Shown here: one piece after another, positions 23,288-31,788 of the stretch | Layout: every line of letters starts with the position of its first letter | Numbering within the stretch: the first letter of the stretch is position 1 | Assembly: GCF_947495205.1 (NCBI RefSeq) | Contig: NZ_CANLXV010000005.1 | Span: 202,149 to 266,148, forward strand | DNA length: 64,000 nucleotides | DNA from: an uncultured Polaribacter sp. | GTDB lineage: Bacteria > Bacteroidota > Bacteroidia > Flavobacteriales > Flavobacteriaceae | Direction: 5' to 3' | Translations under genes and position numbers: made by a program | Notes under the pieces: generated by a model | Told to the model about the DNA's origin: nothing | The model's database searches: none | Seen by the model: the letters and a program-made list of their open reading frames with translations, nothing else

Positions 23288-23740
23288 TTAAACACCAAAT
23301 TGGGTTAAATGATGGTCTAAATGTTTGTAAAAAAGAGTATTCCATTCTTTGGCTGTTAAAGCTCCAAAAGAATCTGATACTTTGCCCTCAAATTCAGACG
23401 TCCCTAATTCTTGAGTTTTAATAAGTGCACCAATTAACCTTTGCTTTTCTTCTTCGAAAAAACGCTCATCTGTAATTTTAAATTGTGCCGAAGTTTTGCC
23501 ATTTTTAGAAAATGGTTTTTCAGAAACTACGGCTTTTTTAATAAAAAGTTTTAAAAATAATTTTACCAATGCATTTGGTTTAGCATGTTTTTGAGTGTAA
23601 ACCATCTCATAGGGTACGCATAAATGTGCTAACATTTGTTGTACATTCATTTTACCCCAATTAGGTTTGGTTTCTGCTGTTAAGTTTTCTATTCTGGCAA
23701 TTACTTCTTTTACAATCTCTTTTTCAAAAATGTTTTTCAT
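23288..23740 (-). CDS. DUF1569 (DinB-like) protein
   Basis: A 150 aa soluble four-helix protein. The pattern NWGKMNVQQMLAHLCVPYEM (His near residue 39) and the C-terminal KEWNTLFYKHLDHHLTQFGV, with a histidine cluster, match DUF1569, a relative of the DinB family that holds a metal between helices. Function is unknown. It converges with the thioesterase (six bases between stops) and lies ten bases after the holA start, on the same strand as holA. Confidence 0.78.
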   Translation of the reverse strand: MKNIFEKEIVKEVIARIENLTAETKPNWGKMNVQQMLAHLCVPYEMVYTQKHAKPNALVKLFLKLFIKKAVVSEKPFSKNGKTSAQFKITDERFFEEEKQRLIGALIKTQELGTSEFEGKVSDSFGALTAKEWNTLFYKHLDHHLTQFGV

Positions 23741-23750
23741 AGCTTTTTTT

Positions 23751-24752
23751 TTAATGCATCAATTTAAATAATAATTCTTTTAAAACATCTGCTGTAGTAT
23801 TATTTGCTCCAACTCCTTTACTTTTAACATCTGCCTCTCTAAGAAATGCTATATTTTGCGCCACTTTTCTCATAGGATAATTTCTTGCAGCTACAAAATA
23901 CTCGTCCACAAAATAAGGGTTTATTCCTAATTTTTTGGCAACAGTGCTTTTAGATTTATCTTTTAAACCATGAAAAAGTAATAATTGCGTAAAAAAACTA
24001 TTTAGTAAAGAAATAGTCATTACAATTGGGTTTTTCTTAGGATTTTCTATAAAGTAGTTGATAATTCTATTTGCGCTAACTATATTTTTTTCACCTACCG
24101 CTTTCTTCAATTCAAAATTATTAAAATCTTTAGAAATTCCAATATTTTGCTCTATATGTAGGTCTGTTATAATGGTCTCTTGGGGCAGAATTAACATTAA
24201 TTTACTTAATTCGTTAGAGATTTTACTTAAATCTGTCCCTAAAAATTCTAAAAGCATTTGTGCAGCTTTGGGTTCTATTTTATAGTTTTTACCACTTAAA
24301 ACTCTACGGATCCAATCTGATACTTGGTAATCTTTTAATTTATTACTTTGGAAAACAATTCCATTTTTTGCAATAACTTTATGTAACTTTTTACGCTTGT
24401 CTAATTTTTTGTATTTGTAATTAAAAACTAAAACAGTTGTAGGTTGTGGGTTTTCTGCATACGCAACTAATTTTTCTATATTTCTACTTAAATCTTGGGC
24501 TTCTTTTACAATAATTACTTGCCTTTCTGCCATCATTGGGTAGCGTTTTGCAGCAGCCACAATTTCTTCTACAGATACATCTCTACCATACATAATTTGC
24601 TGATTAAAGCCTTTATCTGCTTCATCTAAAACATTTTGTTCTATGTAATCAGAAATTTTATCTATATAATAAGGCTCGTCTCCCACTAAAAAATAAATGG
24701 GTTTTAAATTGCCCTTTTTAATATCGCTAACAATTGTTTTTATTTCATTCAT
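23751..24752 (-). CDS. holA: DNA polymerase III delta subunit
   Basis: Delta opens the beta sliding clamp as part of the clamp loader. The sequence starts with the expected AAA+-like fold, with FLVGDEPYYIDKISDYI near residue 22 and ERQVIIVKEAQDL near 81. FNYKYKKLDKRKKLHK near 108 and FLGTDLSKISNELSKL near 170 follow the family pattern. The C-terminal collar domain ends TTADVLKELLFKLMH. Full length is 333 aa. It is divergent from the HsdR_N-type gene, an arrangement I recognise from other Bacteroidetes. Confidence 0.92.
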   Translation of the reverse strand: MNEIKTIVSDIKKGNLKPIYFLVGDEPYYIDKISDYIEQNVLDEADKGFNQQIMYGRDVSVEEIVAAAKRYPMMAERQVIIVKEAQDLSRNIEKLVAYAENPQPTTVLVFNYKYKKLDKRKKLHKVIAKNGIVFQSNKLKDYQVSDWIRRVLSGKNYKIEPKAAQMLLEFLGTDLSKISNELSKLMLILPQETIITDLHIEQNIGISKDFNNFELKKAVGEKNIVSANRIINYFIENPKKNPIVMTISLLNSFFTQLLLFHGLKDKSKSTVAKKLGINPYFVDEYFVAARNYPMRKVAQNIAFLREADVKSKGVGANNTTADVLKELLFKLMH

Positions 24753-24810
24753 AAATTAAATTGAAAAATGTTTTCAACCAAAAGTGACAGATTTTACTGA
24801 AAATAATTGA

Positions 24811-24818
24811 TATTTTTG
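24811..24818 (+). promoter_or_regulatory. TAnnTTTG promoter box abutting a start codon
   Basis: TATTTTTG ends four bases before the ATG at 24823, so this transcript too would be leaderless or nearly so. It is the third such case in the window. Confidence 0.4.
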
Positions 24819-24822
24819 TGCA

Positions 24823-25266
24823 ATGCAAAAGTTGAATTTACCTTCATTTCACTTCAAAATCAAAAATAGCGAAAATAAGACGCTCATTTTTGATATTTTG
24901 AGAAAAAAATTCTTGGTTTTAACTCCAGAAGAATGGGTTCGTCAACATTTTGTTTATTTTTTATTAGAAACTAAAAAATATCCAAAATCTTTAATTGCTT
25001 TAGAAAAACAATTCACAATTAATAACCGAAAAAAAAGAACAGATATTTTAATATTTGATAAAAATGGAAAGCATGATATTATTGTAGAATGCAAAGCGCC
25101 TTCTATAAAAATAACACAAGATACTTTTGACCAAATTGCGCGTTACAATTTGGCATTAAAAGCAAATTATTTAATAGTTACCAACGGCTTACAACATTAC
25201 TATTGCAAAATGGATTTTGAAAATGAGGCTTATATTTTCTTAAGAGAAATACCAGATTATAACTGA
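24823..25266 (+). CDS. HsdR N-terminal-like (PD-(D/E)xK) protein
   Basis: A 147 aa stand-alone nuclease-fold domain like the N-terminus of type I restriction R subunits. The core is NRKKRTDILIFDKNGKHDIIVECKAP near residues 67-92, which supplies the D and ExK of the PD-(D/E)xK motif, with a helix before it (VRQHFVYFLLETKKYP). No methylase or specificity gene is nearby and the gene is a conserved neighbour of holA. It is therefore unlikely to be a restriction system and may have a role in DNA maintenance, which is an inference from context. Confidence 0.8.
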   Translation: MQKLNLPSFHFKIKNSENKTLIFDILRKKFLVLTPEEWVRQHFVYFLLETKKYPKSLIALEKQFTINNRKKRTDILIFDKNGKHDIIVECKAPSIKITQDTFDQIARYNLALKANYLIVTNGLQHYYCKMDFENEAYIFLREIPDYN

Positions 25267-25267
25267 T

Positions 25268-25783
25268 TTAATCTTTTAAGTACCGTTCTTTTAAGATATT
25301 TACATGGTGTTTTTGATGACCAGAAAAAAGATAGCCTAAAGCCCTAACAGACATTTTATTTTCTGATGCCACGCCTATTCTTAACAATGCTTCTTTAGAA
25401 AAACTATTATACAATTGTATGGTAGATTTTCTTAGAGTTTGCATTTCTTCTAACATCTCTGCAAAGTCTCTATCATTTGCATTATCGTTATTAACAAAAA
25501 TATCCTGATCAAAACCTGGTAAATTTGTTTTATCGTTTCTAGCAAAACACAATGCTCTATAATTAAAAATTCTTTCTGTATCTATAATATGTTGCACCAC
25601 TTCCTTTATGCTCCACTTGCCTTCCTCGTAACTAAATTCTTGCTTATTTTTTGGCAAACCTGTTAATAAAGTATCAAATTCGTTTTGAGAGCTTTCTAAA
25701 TTTTCTACGATAGATTTTTCAACTACAGCGACTAATTTTAAATATTGTTCAAAATAAGGGGCGTATTCGTTTTTAGGTATCAT
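25268..25783 (-). CDS. DinB-family protein
   Basis: A 171 aa four-helix bundle with the three DinB histidines: VVQHIIDTERIFNYRAL near residue 66 (first His) and SGHQKHHVNILKERYL near 153 (second and third). These hold a divalent metal in the family. Members include bacillithiol- or mycothiol-type transferases and proteins of unknown role. It lies one base from the stop of the converging HsdR_N-like gene and five bases downstream of the sugar transferase. Confidence 0.87.
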   Translation of the reverse strand: MIPKNEYAPYFEQYLKLVAVVEKSIVENLESSQNEFDTLLTGLPKNKQEFSYEEGKWSIKEVVQHIIDTERIFNYRALCFARNDKTNLPGFDQDIFVNNDNANDRDFAEMLEEMQTLRKSTIQLYNSFSKEALLRIGVASENKMSVRALGYLFSGHQKHHVNILKERYLKD

Positions 25784-25788
25784 ATGAT

Positions 25789-26367
25789 TTATTTTAAATG
25801 TAAAACTGTTAAAATTGTTTTGATTATAATTACAATATCATTCTTAAAAGAATAATTATTTACATAAGCTGTATTTAATTTCACTTTTTCTGGCCATAAA
25901 ACAAAATCATTAAACTGTTTTGCATCTGTTTGTTTTGCCAATAATTCTTCCTCATTTGCAAACTTTAAAGTTGCTAAAGAGGTTAAGCCTGGTTTTACGT
26001 TTAAAATTATTTTATTTGCGCCATCTAAAACATCTGCATACCCTTTTATATCTGGCCTAGGCCCAACAATGCTCATACTGCCCAAAAACACATTTAAAAG
26101 TTGTGGCAATTCGTCTAATTTATTTTTTCGAATAAATTTACCAAATGGCAATATTGTTTTACCAGATTTTAAGCTTTTTATTTTAAAAATTAAAAACAAC
26201 TTTCCTTTTTTACCAACTCTTTTCTGCACAAAAAAACCAAATTCCTTATGCACAATTGTTGAAATAATAAACAAAACAAAAATTGGAATAATGCATAACA
26301 TTATTCCAATTAAAGATAAAAAAATATCTAATAATCTCTTTAAAATTCTTTGTTTTAAGGACAGCAA
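25789..26367 (-). CDS. Undecaprenyl-phosphate sugar phosphotransferase (PglC-like)
   Basis: It starts surface polysaccharide synthesis by moving a phospho-sugar onto undecaprenyl phosphate. A single hydrophobic N-terminal segment (residues ~10-36) precedes the catalytic domain, so it is a monotopic short form. VQKRVGKKGKLFLIFKIKSL near 46 is the usual KRPG...G-F-x-K block in altered form. LDELPQLLNVFLGSMSIVGP near 84 contains the D-E catalytic pair and is followed by RP. At 192 aa it is minimal. It lies two bases after the Wzc stop, so it belongs to the export operon. Confidence 0.9.
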   Translation of the reverse strand: MLSLKQRILKRLLDIFLSLIGIMLCIIPIFVLFIISTIVHKEFGFFVQKRVGKKGKLFLIFKIKSLKSGKTILPFGKFIRKNKLDELPQLLNVFLGSMSIVGPRPDIKGYADVLDGANKIILNVKPGLTSLATLKFANEEELLAKQTDAKQFNDFVLWPEKVKLNTAYVNNYSFKNDIVIIIKTILTVLHLK

Positions 26368-26369
26368 AC

Positions 26370-28841
26370 TTATTTAGTTTTAAAAAAACCAATTATTTTT
26401 TGAAAAAAACTTTGTTTTTCTTCATTTTCATGATAGCCATAACCATATCTTCCATAGCCATAACCATAGCCGTAGCCATAACCATAACCGTAGCCATAAC
26501 CGTATTTACTTTTTATAGAAAAATCATTTAATACATAACTAATGTTGGTTACTTCTTTGTTGCTGTACTTATCATCAATCATCTTCATCATACCTTTTTC
26601 TGTATAATTTTGTCTGATAACATAAATAACTGCATCAGAATATTTAAACAATTCTAATGCATCTGATACTAAACCAACTGGAGGTGTATCTATAATAACA
26701 TAATCATATTTTTGTTTAAGCTCTGCTATCATTTTATCTGCTGCATCACTTAACAACAACTCAGACGGATTAGGAGGTATAGGTCCAGAAAGTATTAAAT
26801 CTAAATTAGGAATTTTTGTAGGTGTAATAACTTCATCTAAAGTTTTTTGCTTTATTAAATAATTTACAACTCCAACGTCATTAGGTAAATCAAAATCATC
26901 ATATATTTTTGGTTTTCTTAAATCTAAACCTAACAAAACTGTTTTTTTTCCACTTAAAGCAAAAACAGTAGCCATGTTAATAGAAATCATTGTTTTACCC
27001 TCTCCACTTACAGAAGATGTTAATATTAAGGTTTTAGAATCGTCTTTATGAGATGTATTTTTATATAAAAATTGAATGTTAGATCTTAAGGCTCTAAAAG
27101 ATTCTGCTACAGAAGATTTTGGTCTTTCAAATACGGCTAAATTATTGTTTCCTGTATTTTTACCTACAACACCCAAAACTGGTATGGCATAATTGTTTTG
27201 TATTTCTTCTGCCATATGTACTTTATTATCTAATAATTCTCTGATAATAATATAAAACAAAGGAAAAATAACGCCCAACATTAACGCTACTAAATAATTA
27301 AAATTTGGATTAGGGTAATTTGGACCCTGTCCTAAATCTTTAGCTGTATCAATTATTTTAACATCAGAAACATTAGCTGCAATTGCAGTACCTGCCTCAT
27401 ACTTTTTTTGTTTTAAATAATTATAGTTTGCCTCAGAAATTTCATAATCTCTTTGAAAAGTTAGTAAACCTTGTTCTTGTTTTGGTAATTTTTTCTTTTC
27501 AGTTAAATACTTTTTTAAACTAGCATTTAATTTTCTTAGTCTACCTGCATTTAGTCTTAATAAAGAGTTGATGTTTTCTAGAAGATTATTTTTTACAATT
27601 TTAATCTCTCTAGACATTTGTATAATGTCTGGATGATTGTCTTTCACTAGATCTCTTAACACCTCTCTTTTACTAGATTTTAATACCAACTCATTAATTA
27701 AATTAGTAATTTTGGGATCTTCTATTTGTAAGGTTGCTGGTACTAAATTATCTTTATTAAAAGTTGTATTACTTTTTAAATAACTATTTAAATTGGTTAA
27801 ATAATCATTATAGTTTTGTAATTGTAATTTTTCTTTTTCTAAAATAATTGTTTCTCCAAAAATTTCTGTCCCTTGAGAAGATAAATCGAAAATATTATTG
27901 GTTTCCCTGTAATTTCCTAAATCTTTTTCTAACTTTTTTAAATTTACAGCCTCTGCTTTAAATAAAGTATCTATGTACGCTTGCGTTCTAACGGCATATT
28001 CTATTTTTTGAATTTGTTTTACAGAATCTAAAACCTTTACAGTCGCATTTAAATAAGCTTCTATTCTTTTTTTGTTTCTACCCTGCAATTGCAGTTTTAA
28101 CATAGAAGCTGCGTTTGTGATGCTGCTTACGCCTACACCTCTGTTGCCAGATACAGTGCCATCAAAACTTGCAAATTTTATATAATATTTTTCTCCAATT
28201 GTAAAAGGTTTAATTTGCTGAAGCTTAAAGTTTAAAAAAGGTGTGCTAATTGTTTCGCCTACTTTATAAGTCTTAGAAAAAGACTTTTGCGAAGATGGTC
28301 TAGAATCTATAGTGTTTGTATCATAATGAATAACAGAATTATTACCAAATTCGTTAAAATCAAAAGAAAGTTTAAATGTATCTTCTCCAACAAATTCTAT
28401 CTGTATTAACTTATTTAAAATTTGAGATTTATTAGTGTTTAATTTAATTACAAAAGGAGTGTAGCCATATTTGTCTTCTAATCTAAATTTACCTTCTTGT
28501 AAATATTCTATAAAAAAATTAAGTCTTTTAACAACTATTTCATTGTGTGATCTCGATTTTAAAATCACCTTAACTGTCTCTAACTCATCACTTGCACCTC
28601 CCCAATTAAAAGCAATATTTGTTCCTGTAGAAAATAAAGGATTATTTTCTTCTTTCACAGAAATAATAGTATCTAAAGTATACTTTTTCTGTAAGTAACC
28701 ATTCATAAATTTTGCAACAACAAGTGCTATAATAATGGCCACTAAAAAAAGTTTCCAATACGCCAAAACTTTATAGATATAGTCTTTTATATCTATATTA
28801 CCAACAGGGCTAGCATTAGATATTTTTGTTTTATTATTCAT
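26370..28841 (-). CDS. wzc: Polysaccharide co-polymerase / tyrosine autokinase (Wzc-type)
   Basis: An inner-membrane protein that controls polysaccharide length and export. A Wzz domain lies between membrane helices near residues 33-55 and 505-530, with long coiled-coil periplasmic segments between. The cytoplasmic BY-kinase part begins near 570 with SVAESFRALRSNIQFLY. Walker A is SSVSGEGKTMISINMA near 609, Walker A' LLGLDLRKPKIYDD near 640, and Walker B YDYVIIDTPPVG near 717. The C-terminus is an extreme tyrosine cluster of about a dozen Tyr-Gly dipeptides before RYGYGYHENEE, the autophosphorylation tail. It follows wza by four bases. Confidence 0.94.
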   Translation of the reverse strand: MNNKTKISNASPVGNIDIKDYIYKVLAYWKLFLVAIIIALVVAKFMNGYLQKKYTLDTIISVKEENNPLFSTGTNIAFNWGGASDELETVKVILKSRSHNEIVVKRLNFFIEYLQEGKFRLEDKYGYTPFVIKLNTNKSQILNKLIQIEFVGEDTFKLSFDFNEFGNNSVIHYDTNTIDSRPSSQKSFSKTYKVGETISTPFLNFKLQQIKPFTIGEKYYIKFASFDGTVSGNRGVGVSSITNAASMLKLQLQGRNKKRIEAYLNATVKVLDSVKQIQKIEYAVRTQAYIDTLFKAEAVNLKKLEKDLGNYRETNNIFDLSSQGTEIFGETIILEKEKLQLQNYNDYLTNLNSYLKSNTTFNKDNLVPATLQIEDPKITNLINELVLKSSKREVLRDLVKDNHPDIIQMSREIKIVKNNLLENINSLLRLNAGRLRKLNASLKKYLTEKKKLPKQEQGLLTFQRDYEISEANYNYLKQKKYEAGTAIAANVSDVKIIDTAKDLGQGPNYPNPNFNYLVALMLGVIFPLFYIIIRELLDNKVHMAEEIQNNYAIPVLGVVGKNTGNNNLAVFERPKSSVAESFRALRSNIQFLYKNTSHKDDSKTLILTSSVSGEGKTMISINMATVFALSGKKTVLLGLDLRKPKIYDDFDLPNDVGVVNYLIKQKTLDEVITPTKIPNLDLILSGPIPPNPSELLLSDAADKMIAELKQKYDYVIIDTPPVGLVSDALELFKYSDAVIYVIRQNYTEKGMMKMIDDKYSNKEVTNISYVLNDFSIKSKYGYGYGYGYGYGYGYGYGRYGYGYHENEEKQSFFQKIIGFFKTK

Positions 28842-28845
28842 GCGA

Positions 28846-29655
28846 TTATAAATTTCTTGCTAAAATAATGGTTGATGTTACTAAAGTAAATATAGAAATA
28901 ACGGTAGATAAACTTTGTAAGCCTGTTGTACCAGTTCCCCAAGATTTTTCTTTTAAAGGTTTTATGTTTATAATATCATTAGGTTTTATGTAAAAAACAG
29001 CTTTATTTAAAACAGCTACTTTAGTTAAATCTAAGGTAAACTTTTCTGTTCCTTTGTTTGTTGTTCTTAATATTTCTACTTCCTCTCTATTTCCTACATC
29101 AGAAATATCACCAGAATTTGCAATAGCATCTATTATAGAAACTCTATTTTGAAAAATTATATTAGTTCCTGGCTGATTAATTTCTCCTATAATTGTATAT
29201 CGAATTCCAGATAATTTAACAGAAACAAACAAACTGTTATCATTATTTATATATTCTTCCCTTAATTTAGTCTCTATCTTTTTTCTTACTTCTAGCGTTG
29301 TATATCCTAAAACATTAATATTACCCAATGTTGGTACCCTAATATTCCCATAATTATCTACACTGTAATCAGAAAAATATCCTACATTACTTCCTTGGCC
29401 ACCACCTGCTCCATTTATATTTGCATTGTTGTTACCACCCGCGTTATTTTTTTGAAAAGCTGCTACAATTTCTGGGTTTTTAGAAGTGATATTTATGTTT
29501 AAAATATCATCTACCTGAAGTTTATAGGGCACATTATTTATTCTCTTTATTTCTGAATTAGTTGTGGGCTTTCCTTGTAAATAAGTTAGTTCTTTATTAG
29601 AAACACAAGAGCTATAAACTACTCCTAAAACGAGTAATAGTAAATATTTTTTCAT
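28846..29655 (-). CDS. wza: Polysaccharide export lipoprotein (Wza-type)
   Basis: An outer-membrane export channel subunit. The signal peptide ends in a lipobox with Cys near residue 17 (VVYSSCVSNKELTYLQG). The polysaccharide-biosynthesis/export domain runs from NNVPYKLQVDDILNINI near 43 to about 135, with a Gly/Asn-rich insert (NNAGGNNNANINGAGGGQGS). An SLBB-like domain follows (RYTIIGEINQPGTNIIFQNR). A hydrophobic C-terminal segment (STVISIFTLVTSTIILA) could cross the membrane. It is first in the wza-wzc-sugar transferase run and divergent from a methyltransferase. Confidence 0.9.
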   Translation of the reverse strand: MKKYLLLLVLGVVYSSCVSNKELTYLQGKPTTNSEIKRINNVPYKLQVDDILNINITSKNPEIVAAFQKNNAGGNNNANINGAGGGQGSNVGYFSDYSVDNYGNIRVPTLGNINVLGYTTLEVRKKIETKLREEYINNDNSLFVSVKLSGIRYTIIGEINQPGTNIIFQNRVSIIDAIANSGDISDVGNREEVEILRTTNKGTEKFTLDLTKVAVLNKAVFYIKPNDIINIKPLKEKSWGTGTTGLQSLSTVISIFTLVTSTIILARNL

Positions 29656-29743
29656 TATAAATTTTTAGTAAGAATAGTTACAAATATACTTTTTATAAGT
29701 GTAAAGCTATAATTTTATTTTACTTTCGTTTTTATTTTTTAAA

Positions 29744-30520
29744 ATGTTATTTCAACCTATAAAATATTTCTTTTTTTTACTAAAAGCTTCCAACCAACAT
29801 GGAGTGCATTCTCCTTTTGTTTACAACCTAGTAACCAATTGTTTCTATGCTAAAAAAGACCAAATAAAATGGTTGAAACACAAAACTATAAAACAAACAC
29901 TTCTTAAAAATGAAAATTCGATAAAAGTAACTGATTTTGGTGCTGGTTCTAGAATATTTAAAGACGAAGATAGAAAAATTAGTAAAATTGCTAAAATTGC
30001 AGGTATCTCTAACAAAAAAGCAAACTTACTACTAAAAATAACAAAATATTTTAAACCCAATACTATTTTAGAAATGGGTACTTCTCTAGGTTTAGGTACT
30101 GCAGCTTTAAAATTAGGCGCAGAAAATGCTGCAATTACAACATTAGAAGGTTGCCCTGAAACCGCAAAAATAGCCGAAGAAATGTTTTTAAAAAATAATT
30201 TCACTCATATTAAAATTATTAATGGAGATTTTAAAGAAACACTTTTACCTTCAATAAAAAACAACAAGTTCGATTGTTTTTATTTTGATGGAAATCACAC
30301 AAAAAAAGCGACCTTAAATTATTTTGAAACTTGTTTAAATTCCATACATAACAACTCTTTTTTTATTTTTGATGATATTTACTGGAACAAAGAAATGTTA
30401 GCAGCTTGGGAAATCATTAAAAAACACAAAAGCGTAACTGTTACTGTAGATGTTTTTTATTTTGGACTAGTTTTCTTTAGAAAAGAACAAGCCAAAGAAC
30501 ATTTTAAGATTAGAGTTTAA
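29744..30520 (+). CDS. Class I SAM-dependent methyltransferase
   Basis: A 258 aa methyltransferase of the Rossmann fold. The SAM motif I is ILEMGTSLGLGTAALKLGA near residues 105-123. Motif II has TLEGCPETAKIAEEMF near 132, and DCFYFDGNHTKKATLNYFE near 180 carries the acidic post-motif. The N-terminus (KYFFFLLKASNQHGVHSPFVYNLV) is typical of a Bacteroidetes subgroup of putative O-methyltransferases. The substrate is unknown. It is divergent from the capsule export operon, which may hint at a polysaccharide or lipid substrate, but that is weak. Confidence 0.86.
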   Translation: MLFQPIKYFFFLLKASNQHGVHSPFVYNLVTNCFYAKKDQIKWLKHKTIKQTLLKNENSIKVTDFGAGSRIFKDEDRKISKIAKIAGISNKKANLLLKITKYFKPNTILEMGTSLGLGTAALKLGAENAAITTLEGCPETAKIAEEMFLKNNFTHIKIINGDFKETLLPSIKNNKFDCFYFDGNHTKKATLNYFETCLNSIHNNSFFIFDDIYWNKEMLAAWEIIKKHKSVTVTVDVFYFGLVFFRKEQAKEHFKIRV

Positions 30521-30679
30521 ACTGCCATTTCTTTTTATTGCTTTTCAAAAAAGAATCAACTGTTAAAAGGTGTTAACTTATAAATATCAGTAACGATTAC
30601 TTTGTAACTTTGGGACTTAAAATTCTTAGCTTTTCAAAAGCTTATAATTTTGAAACTTTAAAACGTTGAAACTACAAAA

Positions 30680-31252
30680 ATGAAAATATATACAAAAACT
30701 GGCGATTCTGGAACTACTGCATTATTTGGTGGCACACGCGTAAAAAAATACAATAATCGTATAGAAGCCTATGGCACAGTAGACGAATTAAATTCTTACA
30801 TTGGTTTAATTAAAGACCAAGAAATTTCTGTAAATATAAAAACGGCACTTTTAAAAATACAAAACGAATTATTTACTTTGGGAGCAATGTTAGCAACTCC
30901 ACCAGAAAAAGAAACTTTAAAATCTGGAAAAGAACGTTTAAATATTCCTAAAATAAATGAAGATTCTATTGCATTTTTAGAAACTGAAATTGATAAAATG
31001 GATAATGATTTACCACAAATGACTCATTTTATTCTTCCTGGTGGTCATCAAGCCGTGTCATTCTGTCACGTAGCAAGATGCGTTTGCAGACGCGCAGAAA
31101 GATTAACGGTTGTTTTAAATGATGAAGAACGACTTAATGAGGCTATTTTAAAATACTTAAACCGACTTTCTGACTATCTTTTTGTGCTGGCACGAAAATT
31201 GTCTTTAGATTTAGAAGTAGATGAAATCAAATGGATTCCATCAAAACAATAA
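30680..31252 (+). CDS. Cob(I)alamin adenosyltransferase, PduO type
   Basis: It makes adenosylcobalamin from cob(I)alamin and ATP. The N-terminal KIYTKTGDSGTTALFGGTRV binds ATP. RIEAYGTVDELNSYIGLI near residue 27 and HVARCVCRRAERLTVVL near 131 (R-x-x-x-R-R-A-E-R) complete the PduO signature. The trimer-forming helical bundle is full length at 190 aa. A TAACTTTG box about 70 bases upstream is a candidate promoter. It serves B12-dependent enzymes elsewhere in the genome; no B12 enzyme is encoded here. Confidence 0.93.
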   Translation: MKIYTKTGDSGTTALFGGTRVKKYNNRIEAYGTVDELNSYIGLIKDQEISVNIKTALLKIQNELFTLGAMLATPPEKETLKSGKERLNIPKINEDSIAFLETEIDKMDNDLPQMTHFILPGGHQAVSFCHVARCVCRRAERLTVVLNDEERLNEAILKYLNRLSDYLFVLARKLSLDLEVDEIKWIPSKQ

Positions 31253-31369
31253 AAAGTTCTTTTTTTATCGATTTGAAGTGTTTTTAAGTAAAAAACAAAA
31301 TTAAACAACTTAACAACAATAATTTAACTTATTTAAGAAGTGCTTCACAATAAATTTCTTAAAAAAGAC

Positions 31370-31399
31370 TTGCATAATTCCGCAAAAAAATTATTTTTG
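31370..31399 (+). promoter_or_regulatory. Full Bacteroidetes promoter (TTG-N19-TATTTTTG)
   Basis: TTG at 31370-31372 and TATTTTTG at 31392-31399 are separated by 19 bases, matching the -33/-7 consensus for the primary sigma factor of this phylum. The start codon of the DUF2795 gene is 21 bases further on. It is the best full promoter I see in the window. Confidence 0.6.
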
Positions 31400-31420
31400 C
31401 ACAAAATTAAACAATAAGAA

Positions 31421-31642
31421 ATGTATTGGACATTAGAATTAGCATCTTATTTAGCAGATGCACCTTGGCCAGCAACCAAAGACGAATTAATAGATTATGC
31501 TATTAGAACTGGAGCTCCTTTAGAAGTTGTAGAAAACTTACAGGATATAGAAGATGAAGGTGATGCATACGATTCTATTATAGAGATTTGGCCAGATTAT
31601 CCCACAGAGGATGATTATCTTTGGAACGAAGATGAATATTAA
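31421..31642 (+). CDS. DUF2795 protein, 73 aa
   Basis: A small acidic protein (WTLELASYLADAPWPATKDEL...EWPDYPTEDDYLWNEDEY) in which the central helix-turn resembles the DUF2795 module: A-S-Y-L-x-x-A-x-W-P-A-x-x-x-E-L-x-x-Y-A. It precedes secA with 146 bases and a terminator between them. The pairing with secA is common in this family of bacteria, but no functional link is proven. It has a clear promoter of its own. Confidence 0.86.
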   Translation: MYWTLELASYLADAPWPATKDELIDYAIRTGAPLEVVENLQDIEDEGDAYDSIIEIWPDYPTEDDYLWNEDEY

Positions 31643-31657
31643 ATCAGTAAAAAATAT

Positions 31658-31685
31658 AAAAAGTCTCTAAAGAGGCTTTTTTTTT
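31658..31685 (+). terminator. Terminator of the DUF2795 gene
   Basis: AAAAAGTCTCT and AGAGGCTTTTT pair with one T-G wobble over a very small loop and run into a T-tract, 16 bases after the stop codon. Confidence 0.72.
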
Positions 31686-31788
31686 GTTTTAAATTTGTCA
31701 AATAAAAACAATCGTATTTCGTTTTCTAAAAACCTGATAAACAACCAAATAATAAGCAACCTAATTTGCTTTTAAAAAAAATATAAAA

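Noticed and set aside
24823..25266. A type I restriction system
   Set aside because: Only the R-subunit N-terminal-like domain is present, with no helicase, methylase or specificity gene in the window.
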